A stretch of DNA of 64,000 nucleotides, taken from assembly GCF_000507845.1 (NCBI RefSeq), contig NZ_KI669454.1:248001-312000 (forward strand), in the 5' to 3' direction. The DNA is from Helicobacter macacae MIT 99-5501. GTDB taxonomy: Bacteria; Campylobacterota; Campylobacteria; Campylobacterales; Helicobacteraceae. Positions 24,523-33,728 of the stretch are shown in pieces (within the stretch, counting starts at the first letter, position 1; each line of letters starts with the position of its first letter). Both the position numbers and the translations under genes were made by a program. Under the pieces are notes generated by a model, which made no database searches, was not told where the DNA came from, and saw only the letters and a list, made by a program, of their open reading frames with translations.

Positions 24523-26550
24523 TTGCAAAATCATACAATCAACAAAGATGAATATCTACATACAATGACTAAAAAGAGCGGTGTAACTCACATAGATTGC
24601 AAAATACCAAAACTTACCACAGCACTTTTGATACTACCATTTGCGTTGTCTAGTGCATTTGGCGATAGTATATCTGCGGATAATATAGAGCAACTAAATC
24701 AGCAAAGAAATCAATACAACTCCTACCAAGAATCCCTAAAAGACGCTATTGTCCCATCTCTATCAAATCAAAAAACCAATGAAATCTCACAAGATAGCCA
24801 AGAAAATCAAGCAAGACAACAAGTAGAAAGACAACAAGCAGATGGAGAGGGGCGAACGGAGGAGCAAATACAAAGGCAAGCAGATGAACAAAGCCAAGAC
24901 ACACTTCAATACTCGCAAAAATCCAATCCAACTTGCTTTTGGGTGGATTATATCGCGCTTACTTCGCCATTTCCTAAGCAAAAAGTCCAAAAAGAGTTTG
25001 GCTTTTTGCAGCCGATATTTGACACATATTCGCACAGATGCCTTGAGCCTAGCGATATAGCCACCTTGCTAAATGCACTAAAGCACAAAGCCATAAAAAA
25101 GGGCTACATAACCACTAACTTTGGACTAAAGCCACAAAATCTTAGCACAAAAAGACTTCTAATCACTTTGCAGACTTCTACTATAAGCGACATACTCATA
25201 GACAATCCCAAATACGCGCGACTTTTGCGCAAAGACTATGGCATAAAGATAGGGGATTTTCTAAATATCACTGCTATTGAGCGCGGGCTGTATAATTATA
25301 AGCGATTGCGGAGTGTCTCGTCTAGGATTCACCTAGAATCTCACTTGCAATCTAGCCAACAACCAAACTCGCAATCTAGTTTAGAATCAAACACCAAATC
25401 AAACTTACAAACTCCACAATCTACACAAGACACCCAATCTAGCAAAGACACCACCCAAGCACTCCAAATCCCCCAAACAAAAATCCACCTCCACCACCAA
25501 GCAAAAACTTTAGGCAAAATCTATGCGCCATTTTATGGAGCTATAAGCATAGACAATGCAGGTAGCAGGGCAACAAATATCTACCAAACTTCTTTGCAGT
25601 TTGGGCTAGAAAATCTAGCAGGACTAGCAGAGAAGCTAAGTGCGTATTTTGTCTCTACACCCCTTTGGGATAAGCAAAAGAGTAGCATTTATACTTCTTT
25701 GGATTTTTCTATGCCTATTAGGCGAGTGCTTTTGAGTGCGTCTGGCTCTTATGCTTGGTATGCCCAAAGCATAGATATAGCCAAAAACACATTTAGCTAC
25801 AATGGATACTTAGCAAATATGGACATAAAAGCGCAGGTTCTTGTGTTTATGAATGCAAATCATCGCTTAAGCCTAAGTCTAGGGCTTGGCAAGAGATGGG
25901 CAAAAAACTACTTAGAAAAAATTGAGCTTATCACACAGAGGCGAAATCTAAGCAATATCTATGCAGGAGTGCATTATCTACGCTCTTTTAGGCAGACTTC
26001 ATTTGACATAAGCATAGGCATAAAGCAAGGCATAAAGGCACTTGGTGCTATGGATAATTTCCCTACCACTTCTAATGATTCTAAGCCGAATTTCTTTTAT
26101 ACGATTCCTACCATAGACGCTTCGGCGTATATTCCATTTGGGAGTGAAAATCATAGATTTGTATACACAGGATTTGTAAAAACGCAGGTTTCTCGCACGC
26201 AACTATATGCTAGCGAGAAACTAAGCTTGGGTGGTATATATAGTGTGAGGGGGTTTGATAGCTTGGTGCTAAGTGGGGAAGTAGGCGTGCTATATCGCAA
26301 TGACTTTAGCTACTATGCCAAATCCGTATATGGTGTTCGGTTTGTGCCAAGTATTGGGCTAGATATGGGATATAGCCTAAATCTATATGAGAAGCCCACT
26401 TTAGATAAGCTGCTAGCAGGTGGTGGAGTGGGGCTAAAGCTATATGTTTCCAAATATTTCAACGCAGAAGTGTGGGGATATGTCCCACTATATAATCCTA
26501 GCAAGCTAGATAAAAGGCATTTTTATTTTAGCGTGGGGAGTATGTTTTGA
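24523..26550 (+). CDS. Outer-membrane two-partner secretion transporter (FhaC/ShlB family)
   Basis: The 675-residue product is the TpsB partner. It has a signal peptide (TALLILPFALSSAFG), a Gln/Glu-rich linker, a POTRA region (CFWVDYIALTSPFPKQ through LKHKAIKKGYITTNF), and a long beta-barrel containing VRGFDSLVLSGEVG, the L6-loop VRGF motif of the family, ending in a terminal Phe (SVGSMF). It would export the exoprotein across the outer membrane by recognising its TPS domain. A Ser/Gln/Thr-rich insert (about 275-325) separates POTRA from barrel. The TTG at 24523 has AGGA; ATG at 24565 would give a more usual signal peptide. It lies downstream of the exoprotein and the immunity array. Confidence 0.9.
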   Translation: MQNHTINKDEYLHTMTKKSGVTHIDCKIPKLTTALLILPFALSSAFGDSISADNIEQLNQQRNQYNSYQESLKDAIVPSLSNQKTNEISQDSQENQARQQVERQQADGEGRTEEQIQRQADEQSQDTLQYSQKSNPTCFWVDYIALTSPFPKQKVQKEFGFLQPIFDTYSHRCLEPSDIATLLNALKHKAIKKGYITTNFGLKPQNLSTKRLLITLQTSTISDILIDNPKYARLLRKDYGIKIGDFLNITAIERGLYNYKRLRSVSSRIHLESHLQSSQQPNSQSSLESNTKSNLQTPQSTQDTQSSKDTTQALQIPQTKIHLHHQAKTLGKIYAPFYGAISIDNAGSRATNIYQTSLQFGLENLAGLAEKLSAYFVSTPLWDKQKSSIYTSLDFSMPIRRVLLSASGSYAWYAQSIDIAKNTFSYNGYLANMDIKAQVLVFMNANHRLSLSLGLGKRWAKNYLEKIELITQRRNLSNIYAGVHYLRSFRQTSFDISIGIKQGIKALGAMDNFPTTSNDSKPNFFYTIPTIDASAYIPFGSENHRFVYTGFVKTQVSRTQLYASEKLSLGGIYSVRGFDSLVLSGEVGVLYRNDFSYYAKSVYGVRFVPSIGLDMGYSLNLYEKPTLDKLLAGGGVGLKLYVSKYFNAEVWGYVPLYNPSKLDKRHFYFSVGSMF

Positions 26551-26641
26551 AGTATTTTGAGAAAAGCAAAAATCTCATATATTTCGCCCTATCTCTATAC
26601 TTAATCCCCCTCCCAACGCTAAATTCCCCCAAAAATACTCA

Positions 26642-27088
26642 TCACACCATAAACATAATCTTTGCTAGTAGTGTAACCACCACGCCGATAGCAAATACAA
26701 GCGTGTGGATTCCTATATATTTGCCGATAGGATTTGGCTTTTTTAGGATAAAGTGAAATGATAGCGACATTATCACAAGCGCAAATATACAGCTTGCTAG
26801 CAAAATCTTTATCATAAAGATTTTTTGAAATGTCGTAGTGAAAAATCCCGCTTCAAGCCCGATATAGCTACTTGCCATCATTCCACCACTAAGAAACAAA
26901 GTAAGCACCACAAAGGGCATAAACTTTGTGATACGGCCCTCTATACTCTCGCATACACGGCTAAAAGTATCTTTGTCAAGGTGTTTGCTTACAAATCTCA
27001 TCACCACCACATCAAAAAACAAATAGCCTATGAAAATGATAGCACAGAATAAATGCACGATTTGCGCATAAGGGTAGATTGCCTGCAT
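26642..27088 (-). CDS. Four-helix inner-membrane protein, CopD-like
   Basis: The 148-residue protein has four transmembrane segments: about 8-27, 58-78, 88-110 and 124-146. It has a His in the first helix region (IVHLFCAIIFIGYLFF) and FILKKPNPIGKYIGIH before the last. Similar small proteins in Helicobacter are annotated as CopD-type or unknown. The His residues could bind haem or metal, but nothing in the sequence proves it. It converges on the transporter gene and is divergent from hemL. Confidence 0.7.
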   Translation of the reverse strand: MQAIYPYAQIVHLFCAIIFIGYLFFDVVVMRFVSKHLDKDTFSRVCESIEGRITKFMPFVVLTLFLSGGMMASSYIGLEAGFFTTTFQKIFMIKILLASCIFALVIMSLSFHFILKKPNPIGKYIGIHTLVFAIGVVVTLLAKIMFMV

Positions 27089-27282
27089 TGTTACTCCTTT
27101 GGATTGTTGTTATGATTTTGCATTTTGTTTTTGCCATTTTGCAAAGCCCATTTGCTTCATTATTTTTTGCGTTATTTGTGTGGCTTGTGGCAAAGATTGG
27201 CAAACATTATAAAGGCTGGATAAAAGCGCGCGGATTTTATCCACTCATAGTAAATGAGGATATTTTTTGTGAAAAATTTTGT

Positions 27283-27288
27283 TACAAT
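27283..27288 (+). promoter_or_regulatory. Candidate -10 element (TACAAT) for hemL
   Basis: TACAAT with a TT dinucleotide in front lies 50 bases upstream of the hemL ATG, in an AT-rich stretch. This fits a Helicobacter sigma-80-type promoter. No -35 is evident. Confidence 0.4.
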
Positions 27289-27337
27289 AAGCCACAAAAA
27301 ATGCTTATAAATCCCAAGCAAACCAAAAGGAGCAAAA

Positions 27338-28675
27338 ATGGAGCTAACAAATAGTATCAATAGTTTTAATGAAGCAAAGCAAGTGATTGTAGGCGGGGTA
27401 AATTCTCCTGTGAGGGCGTTTCAAAGTGTGGGTGGGACACCGCCTTTTATCGCAAAGGGCAAGGGCTATGAGATTTATGACATTGATGGGAATTGCTATG
27501 TGGATTTTGTCCAAAGCTGGGGGGCATTGCTACTAGGACACGCACACCAAGAGGTAGAATCTGCCGTGATAGAAGCGACAAAGAATGGACTAAGTTTTGG
27601 TGCGCCAACTACGCTAGAAACTGCACTTGTCAAGGAGATTTTGCCTTGCTATGAGGGGCTAGAAAAAATGCGCCTTGTAAATTCTGGCACAGAAGCTACG
27701 ATGAGTGCGATTCGTTTAGCCCGAGCTTATACTAGCAGGGAGGATATTATCAAGTTTGATGGCTGCTATCACGGGCATAGCGATAGCTTGCTAGTGAGTG
27801 CAGGGAGTGGGTGTGCGACATTTGGACATCCTAGCTCACCGGGCGTTATAGAGGATTTGGGTAAGCACACACTTGTGGCGAGGTATAATGATATAGATTC
27901 TGTGTGCTCGTGCATATCTGCTAGCGAGGCAAATGGCAAAGGGGTTGCCTGCATAATCATAGAGCCTATTGCTGGGAATATGGGGCTTGTGCCTGCAAAA
28001 GAGGAGTTTTTGAGTGAGCTAAGAGAGCTATGTGATAAACACGAAATCGTGCTAATCATAGATGAAGTGATGAGTGGATTTCGCGCTGGGCTAAATGGTG
28101 TCCAAAGTTTTATAAATCTAAAACCCGATTTGGCTACATTTGGTAAAGTCATCGGCGGAGGTATGCCTCTAGCGGCGTTTGGTGGGAGTGAGGAGATAAT
28201 GCGACTTCTCTCTCCACAAGGTGCGGTATATCAAGCAGGCACACTAAGTGGCAATCCTATCGCTACAAGTGCAGGGCTAGCCACACTGCGCTTCATAAAG
28301 TCAAAGGGCACGCAGCTTTACTCACGGCTTCAATCCCTAGCCACACGGCTGACAGAGGGGCTAAAATCCCAAGCCAAGCGACACAATATCGTGCTAGAAA
28401 CTTCTGTTAGGGGAAGTATGTTTGGGGTGTTTTTTATGGGGCAGGGGCAAAGGGGCGAGGAGTGGCTAAAATCTAGCAATGGTGTGCAAAACTTTGATGA
28501 TGCAAAAAAAGCAGATACGGAGCTATTTGCGCGATTTCATAGGGAAATGCTAAGTCGTGGCGTGTATCTTGCTTGTTCGCAGTTTGAGACGGGGTTTGTG
28601 TGCGAGCCGATGAATGAAGGGCTAATTGATACCGTGCTAGATAGGGCAAGTGATTCTTTTAAAGCACTAGGGTAG
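27338..28675 (+). CDS. hemL: Glutamate-1-semialdehyde 2,1-aminomutase
   Basis: The 445-residue PLP enzyme converts glutamate-1-semialdehyde into 5-aminolevulinate in the C5 haem pathway. Clear family segments are [52 protein letters not shown] and the PLP-lysine region [17 protein letters not shown]. Length matches the family. The ATG has a strong AAAAGGAG site. It is followed after 15 bases by a small AtpZ-like membrane gene, so the two are probably co-transcribed. Confidence 0.97.
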   Translation: MELTNSINSFNEAKQVIVGGVNSPVRAFQSVGGTPPFIAKGKGYEIYDIDGNCYVDFVQSWGALLLGHAHQEVESAVIEATKNGLSFGAPTTLETALVKEILPCYEGLEKMRLVNSGTEATMSAIRLARAYTSREDIIKFDGCYHGHSDSLLVSAGSGCATFGHPSSPGVIEDLGKHTLVARYNDIDSVCSCISASEANGKGVACIIIEPIAGNMGLVPAKEEFLSELRELCDKHEIVLIIDEVMSGFRAGLNGVQSFINLKPDLATFGKVIGGGMPLAAFGGSEEIMRLLSPQGAVYQAGTLSGNPIATSAGLATLRFIKSKGTQLYSRLQSLATRLTEGLKSQAKRHNIVLETSVRGSMFGVFFMGQGQRGEEWLKSSNGVQNFDDAKKADTELFARFHREMLSRGVYLACSQFETGFVCEPMNEGLIDTVLDRASDSFKALG

Positions 28676-28690
28676 TGTAAAGGCACATAA

Positions 28691-29140
28691 ATGCAAGAGA
28701 AGCAAGAAAAAAGCACACAAGCAAAAGAATCGCTAGATTTAGCAGATTCTGCAAGCAAGACTGACACGGCAAAATCTTTAGAATCAACAAAACCCTCAAA
28801 ATCTGCAGAATCTGCAGATTTTGAGGGTTTGATAGATTTTAAAGACACCCCAGATTCTGCTCGCTATTCAAAAGTCCAAAAAGTCATAAGCGGTGCGTAT
28901 GATTTGAGTTTGGGCATCTCTATCGTGGTGGCGATACTGCTAGGACTTGGGATTGGGTATGTATTGCAGCGAATCAGTGGAAGTGTGTGGCTATTGTGGC
29001 TTGGGATTTTTTGGGGAGTGGCAGCAGCGGGGCTAAATATCCACAAAGCCTATAAGCGCACAAAAGCCGAGCTAGACGCACTAGCAGATGACCCAAGATA
29101 TAGCTACAAAAAGCATAGCACAAACGATGAGGACGACTAG
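28691..29140 (+). CDS. AtpZ/AtpI-like membrane protein
   Basis: The 149-residue product has an acidic, Ser/Lys-rich N-terminal half (with a near-repeat of SADFEG-type sequence) and then two transmembrane helices (about 78-98 and 104-124), with GLGIGYVLQR between them and LNIHKAYKR after. This two-helix form matches the AtpZ/AtpI family that assists ATP synthase or Mg/Ca handling. The N-terminal extension before the helices is longer than usual. It lies 15 bases after hemL. Confidence 0.75.
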   Translation: MQEKQEKSTQAKESLDLADSASKTDTAKSLESTKPSKSAESADFEGLIDFKDTPDSARYSKVQKVISGAYDLSLGISIVVAILLGLGIGYVLQRISGSVWLLWLGIFWGVAAAGLNIHKAYKRTKAELDALADDPRYSYKKHSTNDEDD

Positions 29141-29645
29141 GTAGGCTAGCTACTTTGGTGTGCCACTTAGTATAGCTTTTTGGATTTTGCCGTTTTTTAG
29201 TTTTTGTGCTTTTGGTGGGATTTATCCTAAAATCTCTTTATATATTCTTGTTATATTCTTTTGGCACATAGTTTTATAAATAGCTTTGATAGACTTAGCA
29301 CAAAATCTAGTGCGCTAAATATTTAGAATCTGCAATAGCAATGCACCCACTAACTATTTTCCCTACATTTTTGTGCGCGGAAAATAAACGCTATTCAAAC
29401 AAAAATCTGTAAAAATTTGCTTTTGTTGCCTTGCTTTAAGCCTACTACCAAGTAAATTTTGTTACAATTCATTTACAAATCCCAAAAAGATAGAATCTTT
29501 TAAGCTATATTTAATTTGCATTTCATTTAGGATTTTTGTTTGAGGCAAGTCTATTTAGCAGTTTCATTTAGCAAAAATATTTGACTAAATAGCACCGCGC
29601 CAAACCACACAAATAGCTACAAAATATTTAAAACGGAGCAAATCT
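29141..29645. other. AT-rich intergenic stretch with a candidate promoter
   Basis: No gene is seen in 505 bases. TACAAT at 29463-29468, preceded by TT, is a candidate -10 for the transferase gene at 29646. CGGAG at 29633-29637 serves as its ribosome-binding site. Confidence 0.4.
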
Positions 29646-30815
29646 TTGGCACATACACTGCATAGCACGATTTTAGAAAACACCATTTTCACGCAAAAGA
29701 TTCTTTTTGCGCTTCCTTTTTGCGCTATCGCTTTTTGTGTGTCGTTTTTTGCGGTGTTTTTGCTTATCCGCTTTAGCAAAAAGCACACGATTTTGGCAGA
29801 TTCTCTTATGGATAGAGATTCTTACCCCAACCAAATTTCAACACCCATTTCAAACCCACTTGCAAATCCCATTACAAAGCCTAGTAGAGTAGATTCTCTA
29901 GATTTGGCAAAGAAATTAGCTTGTGTTTTTTCTCCATTTTCTACACACCCATCATCTCACTATCCCACGCCAAAAGCTGGCGGAGTGGGAATCATACTTG
30001 GAGTGTGTGCGGTGTTTTTGGGTGCGGGGCTATATGTGCATTTCACTTTTTATATGCTTGGTGGATTTATCGTGTTTTTAAGCGGATTTATCAAAGATAT
30101 GGGGTTTAGGTTTGGCTTGAAAGTTTGCGTATTTTTGCAATGTATCGGAGTGTTTTTGAGCCTTTTGGGGCTTGATATTTGGCTAAAATCTCTAGGGCTT
30201 GGATTTGAGCTACCATATATCGGTGGGCTAATGCTTAGCATTGTCCTTATCGTAGGGCTTTGCAATGCCGTGAATCTAATCGACAAATTTAATGGCTTAA
30301 GCGGTGGATTTGTCCTATGTGTGAGCCTGTCCATAATGAGTGTCGCTATGAGCGTAGATATACTTTCTTTGGCGATTATTTCAGCGATTTTGGGTAGCGC
30401 GGTGCTCGGATTTTTGGTGCTAAATTTCCCAAGTGGTAGAGTGTTTTTGGGTAGTGGCGGGGCGTATTTTTTGGGGTATTGCTTAGCAATGATTTTAGTG
30501 ATACTTACACAGACTAGCTATTCTATCGTTAGCCCTTGGTATGCGCTATGTGTGGTGATATATCCTGTGTGGGAAATGCTGTTTTTGTTTTTTAGACGCA
30601 AAATCTTGGAGAAAAAAGACTCCTTGCCTTTTCATACGCTTCTTTTTAGGCGTTTGGGGAGTAACCCCCTCACTTCTTTGCTTATGCTGTGTGCGCAGAT
30701 TCCTTTTATCGCGCTTGCTACGCTTTTTTATGCCAATTCTTTGGCACTAGCGATGACTTGTGCGGTGTTTGTAGTTATCTACACGATGATGTATAACAAA
30801 TTTGTCGCACAATAA
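29646..30815 (+). CDS. WecA/MraY-family polyprenyl-phosphate sugar-phosphate transferase
   Basis: The 389-residue protein has about ten transmembrane helices and the family landmarks TPKAGGVGI, FLSGFIKD, NAVNLIDKFNGLSGG and VFLGSGGAYFLGY. Enzymes of this type load a sugar-1-phosphate onto undecaprenyl phosphate to start O-antigen or other glycans. Key positions deviate: the last landmark normally reads GDGG or GDSG and here is GSGG, and the DG of the third is DK. Activity is therefore uncertain. A polar insert (about 55-100) interrupts the first loop. TTG start with CGGAG. It stands alone. Confidence 0.8.
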   Translation: MAHTLHSTILENTIFTQKILFALPFCAIAFCVSFFAVFLLIRFSKKHTILADSLMDRDSYPNQISTPISNPLANPITKPSRVDSLDLAKKLACVFSPFSTHPSSHYPTPKAGGVGIILGVCAVFLGAGLYVHFTFYMLGGFIVFLSGFIKDMGFRFGLKVCVFLQCIGVFLSLLGLDIWLKSLGLGFELPYIGGLMLSIVLIVGLCNAVNLIDKFNGLSGGFVLCVSLSIMSVAMSVDILSLAIISAILGSAVLGFLVLNFPSGRVFLGSGGAYFLGYCLAMILVILTQTSYSIVSPWYALCVVIYPVWEMLFLFFRRKILEKKDSLPFHTLLFRRLGSNPLTSLLMLCAQIPFIALATLFYANSLALAMTCAVFVVIYTMMYNKFVAQ

Positions 30816-30964
30816 TTCACAATAAAATCTTACAACATCTAAGTAGCCTTGTGTAAGTAAAAATAGCGCGAAATACGCAAAATAAGGCTTTGCTAAAATC
30901 CATAAAATCTCAACATAAAATCTACAAAAGTTAAATATTTATTAACATATTATTACCATTTGTG

Positions 30965-30970
30965 TATAAT
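30965..30970 (+). promoter_or_regulatory. Candidate -10 element (TATAAT) for the export cluster
   Basis: A consensus TATAAT with TGTG in front (extended -10) lies 110 bases upstream of the TolC-like gene, within the AT-rich 265-base gap after the transferase gene. Confidence 0.5.
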
Positions 30971-31080
30971 TAAGTATTTATAGCTTGTGTGGCTAAAGTG
31001 TGGATACACCTTTGGTGTTTTTGTAGATTGCCTAGTCATTTTTGTGATTTTTGGGCAATCACAAGCGGGGTAAAAAGCCA

Positions 31081-32580
31081 ATGAAATTTTTGTTTGATGA
31101 GTTTTTCAAAAAGTTTTTCAGTTTGGTTTGCACAATTTGGCGTGTATTTTGCGTAGCTTGCGTAGTTTGTGGAGTGTCTAGCCACTTTGTCTATGCCAGC
31201 TCGCAAGTAGAGACACAAGCCACTCAAGCAGGACAACAATCAGCACAGGACACAAAAGATTCCACAAAAATTACAAAGCTAGATTTTGCTAGTGCGTATT
31301 CTGTATTTTTGGAAAATAGCGATTCTATCAAAGCCCAAGACTACAATCTACAAAAGGCAAAAAAGCTCCAACTCGGTGCAAAACTTAGCTTTTTGCCAGA
31401 TATTAGCGTGGGTGCGCTCTATACGCATTTGGACGCACCTATCCAAGAAAAGCTCCCTATCAATTCTGCTTCTATCCCACCTGCTATCGCTTCACAGACA
31501 CAAATGCAGCATATTTTGGGGCTATTATCCCAGCCTATCACATTTCTAAAGCAAGATGTAATCATAGGTGCGATAAATATCATCTACCCGCTTTATGCGG
31601 GTGGAGTGCGATTGCACGGAATCAAGCTAGCAAAAATCGCCCAAAAAGATGCGCTAGAAGCCTTGCGACTAAAAAAGCTACTTGCTTTTGAGGAGTTGGC
31701 AAGTATTTATTATGGTGCGATTTTGGCAAAAGAAGTCCAAGAAGTGCTATCCCAAGCTCAAGATGGCGCACAGCTTCACTATGAGAATGCTATAAATCTA
31801 GAAAAAAGCGGGCAAATCGCTCATCTTGAAGTGCTAGTCGCACAAGTAGCCCTAGATAAAACAACCAATAAGCAAAAAGAAGCTGCTAATTCATACAAAA
31901 TCGCTTCTTTAGCTTTGGATAGTGCGCTAGATACGCCAAATGTATTTCCCACTTCGGCGTTAAGCCTGCTTGATAAACCGCTTAAACCAGAATCATATTT
32001 CATAGAAAAAACGCTATCTAGCTATCCACTACTTGCTAGTGCGGATTTAAAAATCGATGCAGCAAAAGAAGCAAAAAAGCTCTCTTTTGGCTCGTTTATG
32101 CCTCAAGTAGTTGCTTTTGGGAACTACATTTTCCACGATAGTCAAAAATCTTTGCTTATCCAAGCTATGCCTACTTTTAGTGTGGGCTTGGCTGCAAAGG
32201 TATCTATCCTCACTCCTGCAGCAAGGGTGCAAAAATACCAAGCCGCAAAGATTTCTCAACTAGAAGCACAAAGCCTAAAATCCCAAGCCACAAAAGAACT
32301 AACGCTACTAACCCAAAAGACTTACGCCCAAGCAAGTTATCTAAAAGAAGAGTATAAAAGCCTGCTATCCTCCATATCTCTAGCGAGAGAAAATCTAAAA
32401 CTTCAGCAAAATGCCTTTAGGCAGGGAATGGCGACAAGCACGCAAGTAATCGATGCGCAAAACGCCTTGCAATCAGCTCTAATTGAGCAAAAAACCTCCG
32501 CATATAGAGCGATTCTCTCCCTTGCGAAGTTGTTTGCCCTAAGTGATGAGATAGATGAGTTTTATGGATATTTGGAGTAG
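31081..32580 (+). CDS. TolC-family outer-membrane efflux protein
   Basis: The product (499 residues from ATG 31081) has a signal peptide ending VYASS, then the alternating coiled-coil and barrel pattern of the OEP family: LDFASAYSVFLENSDSI, ISVGALYTHLDAP, IIYPLYAGGVR and, in the second repeat, YAQASYLKEEYK and NAFRQGMATSTQVIDAQNAL. It forms the outer-membrane exit duct for the export cluster that follows. The frame is open from a TTG at 31051, but the ATG at 31081 gives a normal signal peptide. A HlyD gene follows after 71 bases. Confidence 0.9.
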   Translation: MKFLFDEFFKKFFSLVCTIWRVFCVACVVCGVSSHFVYASSQVETQATQAGQQSAQDTKDSTKITKLDFASAYSVFLENSDSIKAQDYNLQKAKKLQLGAKLSFLPDISVGALYTHLDAPIQEKLPINSASIPPAIASQTQMQHILGLLSQPITFLKQDVIIGAINIIYPLYAGGVRLHGIKLAKIAQKDALEALRLKKLLAFEELASIYYGAILAKEVQEVLSQAQDGAQLHYENAINLEKSGQIAHLEVLVAQVALDKTTNKQKEAANSYKIASLALDSALDTPNVFPTSALSLLDKPLKPESYFIEKTLSSYPLLASADLKIDAAKEAKKLSFGSFMPQVVAFGNYIFHDSQKSLLIQAMPTFSVGLAAKVSILTPAARVQKYQAAKISQLEAQSLKSQATKELTLLTQKTYAQASYLKEEYKSLLSSISLARENLKLQQNAFRQGMATSTQVIDAQNALQSALIEQKTSAYRAILSLAKLFALSDEIDEFYGYLE

Positions 32581-32651
32581 TGTGGTGTTTTTAGGCACGA
32601 TTTTGCCAAAAGCTACCAATCTAGCAACAATCTAACAAAAGGAGTGAGAAA

Positions 32652-33638
32652 ATGAAAAAGCGATTTGAAGTGGGGTTTGTGGTGGTAATCGCCACGATTT
32701 TGGTGCTTTGGCTAGTGATTAGCTTTTATAAGGCTTATGCTCCCAAGCCTCAAATCATACAAGGACAAATACAAGCTAAGCAATACTCCGTAAGCTCCAA
32801 GCTCGCAGGTCGCGTAGGCTCTGTGCTTGTAAAAAGGGGCGATATGGTAAAAAAGGGCGATTTGGTTTTCACCATACTATCCCCTGAAGTAGAAGCCAAG
32901 CTAACTCAAGCAAAAGCAGGATATGAAGCGGCAAAGGCTATCGCAGAGGAGACGCACAAAGGTGCGCGTGTAGAGAGTATCATATCTGCGCGAGATATTT
33001 ATAATAGTGCTAAAGCTATGAGAGAACTAACTGAAAAGACTTATAAGAGAATTGAGGAGCTATATCAAAACGGCGTGGCAAGCCTGCAAAGAAAAGATGA
33101 AGCCTATACTGCGTATCAAAATGCGAAATTTAGCGAAAACACTGCTTATCAGCAATACAAAATCGCCCTAGATGGCGCGACAAAAGAAACTAAAGAAGCC
33201 GCTACTCAAAAAGAAATAGCCGCCGCTGGACAGCTAAGCGAAGTGGAGGCTTATATCGAGGATATGCAGGCGTTTTCTCCTGCTGATGGCGAGGTGGCAA
33301 ATATCTTGCTAAGCGAGGGCGAGCTAAGTCCTAGTGGATTTCCTGTGGTAATGGTGGTGGATAATAAAGATGCGTGGCTAAAGCTAAGTGTGCAAGAGGA
33401 ATATCTGCCTAGCTTTAGCGTGGGGAGTGAGTTTAGCGCGTATATCCCCGCACTAAACAAACAAGTCTCTTTCAAGGTGCGTTATGTCGCGGTTATGGGG
33501 GATTTTGCCACTTGGAGGGCGACTTCTACTTCTAAGGGGTATGATTTAAAAAGCTTTGAGATAGAGGCTGTGCCACTAGAAAATAATGGCGAATTTCGCG
33601 TAGGAATGAGTGCGGTGGTAACTTTGCCAAGCAGGTAG
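32652..33638 (+). CDS. HlyD/EmrA-family membrane fusion protein
   Basis: The 328-residue protein has one N-terminal transmembrane anchor (about 7-28), then the two lipoyl half-motifs (YSVSSKLAGRVGSVLVKRGD and AFSPADGEVANILLSEGE) flanking an alpha-hairpin, and a beta-barrel domain. It links inner-membrane permease to the TolC-like duct. The start has AAGGAG. Gene order TolC, HlyD, permease, permease is the same as in a H. pylori cluster of unknown substrate. Confidence 0.9.
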   Translation: MKKRFEVGFVVVIATILVLWLVISFYKAYAPKPQIIQGQIQAKQYSVSSKLAGRVGSVLVKRGDMVKKGDLVFTILSPEVEAKLTQAKAGYEAAKAIAEETHKGARVESIISARDIYNSAKAMRELTEKTYKRIEELYQNGVASLQRKDEAYTAYQNAKFSENTAYQQYKIALDGATKETKEAATQKEIAAAGQLSEVEAYIEDMQAFSPADGEVANILLSEGELSPSGFPVVMVVDNKDAWLKLSVQEEYLPSFSVGSEFSAYIPALNKQVSFKVRYVAVMGDFATWRATSTSKGYDLKSFEIEAVPLENNGEFRVGMSAVVTLPSR

Positions 33639-33728
33639 ATTTTGAGCAATAATTTTTGCAATAGCTAGAAAAAAGCTAGATTTGGCAAAATCTAAAAATA
33701 GCTAAAAGCGATAAAAAGGGGCGTAGAA

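Noticed and set aside
26547..26756. Plus-strand 69-residue frame starting at the end of the transporter gene
   Set aside because: It lies mostly on the opposite strand of the membrane-protein gene at 26642-27088 and has no family features.
27112..27354. Plus-strand 80-residue frame before hemL with a hydrophobic start
   Set aside because: It runs through the likely hemL promoter and ribosome-binding site and overlaps the hemL start. It has no ribosome-binding site of its own and matches no family.
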